Made by a program: the position numbers and the translations under genes. Below, piece by piece: positions 58,971 through 64,000 of a stretch of 64,000 bases of DNA (positions are counted from its first letter, which is position 1; each line of letters opens with the position of its first letter). The stretch is from Brassica napus (Eukaryota > Streptophyta > Magnoliopsida > Brassicales > Brassicaceae): contig NC_063445.1 of assembly GCF_020379485.1 (NCBI RefSeq), forward strand, positions 55,205,422 to 55,269,421, given 5' to 3'. The notes beneath the pieces were generated by a model that saw only the letters and a program-made list of their open reading frames with translations, was not told the origin of the DNA and did not search any database.

Positions 58971-60570
58971 GTTATATCAATTGAAAACACACGGTCATGT
59001 GGTAAAATATTAGTCCATGCAACAGGATTTCACTGAAGGAAAAATGAGTATTTGCCTTGCTTTATTTCTAATCATGCTTTCTGGTTTAACATAAATTAAT
59101 GTTTATAGAGTTAATTTAGTGAGGTTAATAGTAATATTTTTATTATAAACGGTTGTTCACACAAACGAGATTCAGAAAACATGATCTTCATCATACACAT
59201 ATTTCATGCAAATAGTCTTGGTAGTTTCACTATTCTAAACTACCTGATAAAAAAGACAATCCAAAATGCTTTTTATTGGTTGAACAACCAAAGATGAATA
59301 GACCATGCATGTAAACTAAAAACATATAAATGATAAGATATACATAAAACAAATTTTAAAGAGCTAAAATGACAACAAAATACATCACTAAATGACCATA
59401 TAAACATTACAATAAATTTAAGCAAGAAAATAACCTAGAAAATTAATACAAACAAATAATTAAGAGAGATCATAAAAAAAAGACTTAAATTGATTGGCTT
59501 GATTCAATTTTCAGTTTCTTTCTATTTTACTTTCATTCTTCAATCTTTCTTATTTGAATTGGGTGAAATTGCAATTTTCAGGTAAGAATATTTTCTTAGC
59601 CCTAAGTACAAAATTGATAATAAATCCATGTGCACCCGAATTATTAAAACATAAATACTAGTCAGAACTTATTTGAAAGTATGAGTTCTGAATCTTAAAA
59701 TAAATTTCACACAACATATGCAATATATTCTAAATCTTAAATAAAAACATTTTCCATTTTGTGTTCTTCATAAAATTAAAATATCAAACAAAATCCATGC
59801 AATTCACAGATCGGTATTTAGTTAGTTATAAATTTTATTAGTGTTTTTATATTACAAATTTAGATATAGTATGCCATTCAAAACATTGGACAAAAAGTAA
59901 AATTGTCCGGTGAGTAGGTCGGCACTAATCGGCTTAATATAAGCTTTTTATAGGGCCTAATGGTTTTGTGCCCTTTGCTTTACTAGTGTTACATAATGTG
60001 CATATTTTTTGTTTACTTATTGGCCAATTATGGCCCCATAACAATATTTTTCGGCAAAAAGGTCACAAACCATCAATAAATGGTGGAATCCCTTTGGTCA
60101 ATTGGTTTAATTAAAGATTTACTCAATACACACTTCCGTGCGGATTTGATTTTTACATTTTTATAAATTGTTTTGTGACACTTTTAAGTATATAAGTTAT
60201 TTAGATATTTTTAGCTTCATACAAATTTATCGGGTCCGAAAGAATCCAAATCGAACCATGTCCAAAAATTTATAATAACCGAACATAGTATAATTTTAAA
60301 ATCCAAAGACTCGATTCCCATAAAAATCGATCTGTATCTGAACGCATACATGGATGTCCATGTCTAATTGATTATGTAACCAAAAAAATAATAATTTTAT
60401 TAACAGATTTGAATTCTTGTCACTAATAGAGAAATTTCATTTAAATACGTGAAATTATAATGGTTAATACGTAAAATAAATGACATCGAATTATTATGGT
60501 AAATACAATTAATGAAATATTTTGGAAGAGTGAAAAATAAATATAAAAGATGTAATAAAACACTTAAATG
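58971..60570. other. AT-rich intergenic DNA with repeat fragments
   Basis: Contains the segment at 59986-60075 shared with 46792-46882 and a patch with ccgaaagaatccaaatcgaacc (60235-60370) typical of hAT-like MITE interiors. No gene was recognised. Confidence 0.45.
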
Positions 60571-61049
60571 CAGTGTTTTGAAAACTGGACCGGACCGGCC
60601 GGTCGGACCGATCAGACCGTGACTCGGCCTTCTAACCGGTTCCGGGTTGTATTAAAAACTGGATTTGAGTTAAACCAACAAACCCGGTCAAAAACCAGTG
60701 AAACTCGCTAAAACTGGTGATCCGGTTTAATATTAAAACTAAGTTTTACCAGATTCAAGTAAAAAATATTTAAAAAATATTGCAAATTATAAAAAAAATC
60801 ATAAATATTTTTTTTTTAAATATCTATCTAAATTAATTGTTTTTCATTATATTTCATATTACTTTTTAAAATTTCATTTTATTTTAATATTATTTTTAGA
60901 TTCTAACAATGATATAAAATTTTATAGTTATACATATATATAGTTAGTTAATCTACCATTAAATTAAAATTTTAAACCTGGCTGAACCGATCCGACCAAT
61001 GACCCAATTACGACGCCGAGTCCGGTCCGGTTCGGTTTTCAGAACATTG
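60571..61049. mobile_element. hAT-like MITE with CAGTGTT ends
   Basis: The left end cagtgttttgaaaactgg and the right end (minus strand) caatgttctgaaaaccga continue into accggaccgg on both sides. Flanking octamers are cttaaatg (60563-60570) and tttaaatg (61050-61057), 7 of 8 identical. The core is 479 bp, AT-rich and non-coding. Confidence 0.75.
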
Positions 61050-61375
61050 TTTAAATGAAAACAATAAATGAATTGGTTAGAATTAGTTAAAAAGAGAATG
61101 AAAATCTATAAGAATCCACTTCGAAATAGGCAAGTATTATTTTGAATCTCAGTTCTAATAGAATAGATAGTGTTAGTTGATTGATATCATTTTTTATTAT
61201 TGTTATTGCTTAGAAATAGGAGTATTTTTGGAATGGTATTGAGTAAAGGAAACTATGAAATCATAATTATATATAGAATATTAATTTTTAAAGATAACCC
61301 ATACGTGATTTGCAAGCTTTGTAAACATAATGATGAGATTGTGTTAGTTACTTGATATTTTGTTTGTTATATTTA

Positions 61376-62331
61376 TCTTATATATTAAAATAGAAGTCAC
61401 AACCTTGATTCATGTGTGATTTTTCAAAAAATGGAATTAATGAACATATTACTAGAAAGTCATGTTAAATTTAATCTCTAATCTTATCATTATTATAGGT
61501 CTAAATAACTCACTTTCTAGATTATATAAACTAAATCATATGTCTATAACACAATATTGATATATTATAAGAACTAAATAACTATCAATCCTTTCCAAGC
61601 CAAAAAAAAACGTGATCTGGAAACTCTGTTATCAACTTTTACTTCCATATCCTATACCATCGGGTTTGAAAAAGACTACAAGGAGCATAAATATTTCTCG
61701 AGACTTCTACACCTAATCAGGTACATTTTAAAAACTAAATTGATTTCACATTGATTTGTGTTTTGTATATAGTTCATTTACAAAATATAATTAAATGTTT
61801 AATTAAATTCTTTATAAAATTTATACACGAAGTTTTAAGTTTAGTTTTTGTTAACTTTCATATTTTGTGAAATGTTTGATTATCTTTGGAGATGATAATA
61901 TTTTAATATTTTCCAAATTATATTTCTACTTATTTATTCAATAATGAAATACTAATCCAACAAACAAAAAATATATAAGAAGAAATAAACACATGTGAAA
62001 GTTTGAAACAATCTATTTGATGGAGAACAAGTATACTCTAATATTATTATGTTTAAATGATGGAGAAAAAGTATACTATAATATTATTATGTTTATACAA
62101 CATTAATATACTCGATAATATAAATCTATGAAGCTAAAAATTTAATTTTTTAATAAATTGTGAAAGTTTGAAACAACCATTTCAATAAAAATATATTCGG
62201 TAAAATTATTATATTTTAAAAAGTGATAGACACACCTCATATATATTATAATATATACCAATTTAGAATTGAAAGCAAAATATTTATATAAAAATAAATA
62301 AAAACAAACATCCGCACAACTCGAGATCTAG
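61376..62331. mobile_element. Helitron (non-autonomous), relative of 54383-55180
   Basis: Begins A|TCTTATATATTAAAATAG and shares the following gaagtcacaaccttgattcatg with its relative. It ends gagatctag|T. The 3' hairpin is decayed: the left arm atccgcac remains but the right arm is altered. An internal direct duplication (gtatactctaatattattatg and gtatactataatattattatg) lies at about 62030-62090. Confidence 0.65.
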
Positions 62332-62855
62332 TTTGTGTTGAAATAGGAATATTTTTTTGAATGTTATTGGGTTAAGGATAAAATAAATTGTTAGTATTGA
62401 TTAGTTTATAAAACAACTGTGTTTTAGGTCAATGGCATGGAATGATAATTATTTAGGAAAAGTCAAGGTTTAATACAAAATGTACTTCAATTTTAATAGC
62501 TTAGATTTGAATGTTATGATCGTATATTTGTTGTCAATCTTTAAGTGAGCCCAAATGCCGCATATAACGTTTAAAACTTTTAATAATAATATAAGTCAAA
62601 TATTTCGTTTTTTTACAAAAAATATACTACTCCCTCTGTTTTTGAATAAGTGTTATTCTATTATTTTAATGTAACTTTGTACATTAAATTCATTTTTATC
62701 TTTTTAATTACCATTAAGTTTTTATTTAAATCAATTTCATTTAATTAATTTTGTATTAAATAAGGATATGTTAGTCTATTACTCTCTCTGGTTAACCAAT
62801 AAGCTTTTATTTAAATTATTTTCATTTAATTAATTATGTATTAAATAAGAATATA
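62332..62855. other. AT-rich DNA with partial MITE ends
   Basis: actccctctgtttttgaataag near 62629 and actctctctggttaacc near 62781 look like ends of mariner-type MITEs without clear partners. Confidence 0.4.
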
Positions 62856-63100
62856 CTCCTTTCGTTTCATAAAGTTACATATTCTAGAGAAAAATTTTGT
62901 TTAAAAAAGATCTATTTTTTCATTTTCAGTACATGTTTTATCAACTAATTGTAGGCTTCAAAAAACTTAATTGCACTTATTGGATTTTTATTGGTTTAAA
63001 ATTACGGAAAAATATAATCACAAACAATTATGCAAATTTAATGTATTTTATTAAAATGTGCGAAAAGTCTAAAATATGTAACATTTTCAAACGGATTGAG
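62856..63100. mobile_element. Stowaway/mariner-like MITE, TA target duplication
   Basis: The left end ctcctttcgtttcataaagtt and the right end (minus strand) ctcaatccgtttgaaaatgtt continue as acatattctaga / acatattttaga. TA flanks both ends. A 68-codon open frame inside is chance. Confidence 0.7.
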
Positions 63101-63332
63101 TAGTTGTCTATTATATATTTTTTTTTAATTTCTGTGAAAATATCAAAATGACACTTAATATAAAACAAATGAAATATACAACTTTTTTAATTTCCATGAA
63201 AAATGTCAAGGTGAGACTTAATACTCTTTCTGTTTCATTATAAGTGTTGTTCAAGGTTTTTGCATATGAGTTAAGAAAATGATTAAATATTCTGTTTTAT
63301 CTCTATTTAATACATGATTTTGTTTGATTTTA

Positions 63333-63556
63333 CTCCCTCTGTTCCTAAATATAAGATGTTTAGGTAAAAACACGCATATTAAGAAAACTACTTTTTATCT
63401 AGAAAATATCATTAAAACTATAAATTAATAATATTCAACCAATTATAAAATAAACTATTAAAATATGAAGTAAAAGTTACCTAGAAAAATGAAAACATCT
63501 TATATATTGAAACATCAAAATTCTGTAAAACATCGTAGTTTTAGGAACAGAAAGAG
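63333..63556. mobile_element. Stowaway/mariner-like MITE, TA target duplication
   Basis: The left end ctccctctgttcctaaat and the right end (minus strand) ctctttctgttcctaaaac are inverted repeats, each followed within about 45 bp by ataagatgttt. TA flanks both sides. 224 bp, non-coding. Confidence 0.75.
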
Positions 63557-64000
63557 TATTATTTAATCAGCTAAGAGTAAAGGTAAAAATTGGAAAAAAT
63601 ATTTAATATTTGCTTTGAAAATGTAAAATGATATTTTATAATGAAATACTTAATATAAAACCAGAATATGAAAGAGTGGAAATATTTCTTTTGTTAGAAT
63701 ATCTGAATCAGAATATCCGGGTCCGTGTCAAATATATGCCTGACAAATATATCTGCGTCAAAATATGTGTCATATCTATCACATTCAGTTTTATGAGTCA
63801 TAATATCTTATCCAAAATTACATATCTGTGCCATTAAAATGTACTATCTGTGTTATGTGTTTTTTTTTTTTTTTTTTTTTTTGTAAACTTATCTGTGTTA
63901 TGTGTTAGTGCCTAAATTTCCGCGTTAGATATATGTTGATCAAAAAAAAAAATTATGTTAGAATATCTATGTTACCTTTTTTTTTGTCAATATCTATGTT
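63557..64000. other. AT-rich DNA at the right edge
   Basis: Contains a ~23-nt T run (63860-63882) and phrases (gtgttagtgcctaaatttccgcg) shared with 55740-55770. No gene was recognised. Confidence 0.45.

Overview
This is plant nuclear DNA. It is AT-rich, has GT-AG intron-split genes and is dense with transposable elements. Gene content points to the mustard family (Brassicaceae). From memory, the intact genes run in the same order as Arabidopsis chromosome 5 between about At5g25150 and At5g24940: TAF5, a CYP71B P450, a folate-biopterin transporter, a DUF1336 protein, an ABC1 kinase and a PP2C. A CYP714A relic follows, as expected next to that block. The collinearity is recalled, not computed. 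The much longer spacing here, filled with repeats, suggests a Brassica- or radish-like genome rather than Arabidopsis itself.

Layout. 1-1556: tandem array of a ~615-bp AT-rich unit cut by the window edge. 2442-2809: CG-rich MITE. 3062-7521 (-): TAF5. 8239-9803 (-): CYP71B with a probable leader intron. 10413-17563: an inverted pair of ~560-bp MITEs flanking a composite of non-autonomous LTR elements that has captured a piece of an LRR receptor kinase gene. 18205-20090: a prolamin-like/ECA1-type secreted protein gene and a broken sister copy. 21215-23328 (-): folate-biopterin transporter. 24252-26501: PIF/Harbinger transposon with one stop in its transposase. 27259-28155: DUF1336 protein. 29012-31282: a Sadhu-like retroposon and a hAT-like element carrying a giant GA/CT palindrome. 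31671-35610: ABC1-type kinase. 36219-38178: PP2C. 39017-46791: Helitron-like elements, a retroposon, and relics of an ECA1-like gene, a CYP714A and a second PP2C. 46883-54082: Ty3/gypsy LTR retrotransposon with near-identical 2-kb LTRs and a ruined interior. 54383-55180: Helitron. 55968-57678: neprosin-type gene with two frameshifts. 57679-64000: MITEs, one more Helitron and AT-rich DNA.

The host genes do not form a pathway; each is an independent plant gene with its own promoter. TAF5 is general transcription machinery, CYP71B specialised metabolism, the BT1-type carrier pterin/folate transport, the ABC1 kinase probably plastid or mitochondrial lipid/quinone homeostasis, and PP2C signalling. 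The prolamin-like and neprosin genes encode secreted proteins of fast-evolving families.

The most unusual structure is inside the gypsy LTRs: five tandem stem-loops (47796-47977, repeated near 53196-53378) whose 7-bp stems differ in sequence yet stay paired. Next are the captured receptor-kinase fragment between opposed LTRs, the (GA)n/(CT)n palindrome, and the neprosin gene with a -1 and a +1 shift. I found no CRISPR array, rRNA or tRNA gene. Exon borders were placed by eye from splice signals and family conservation.
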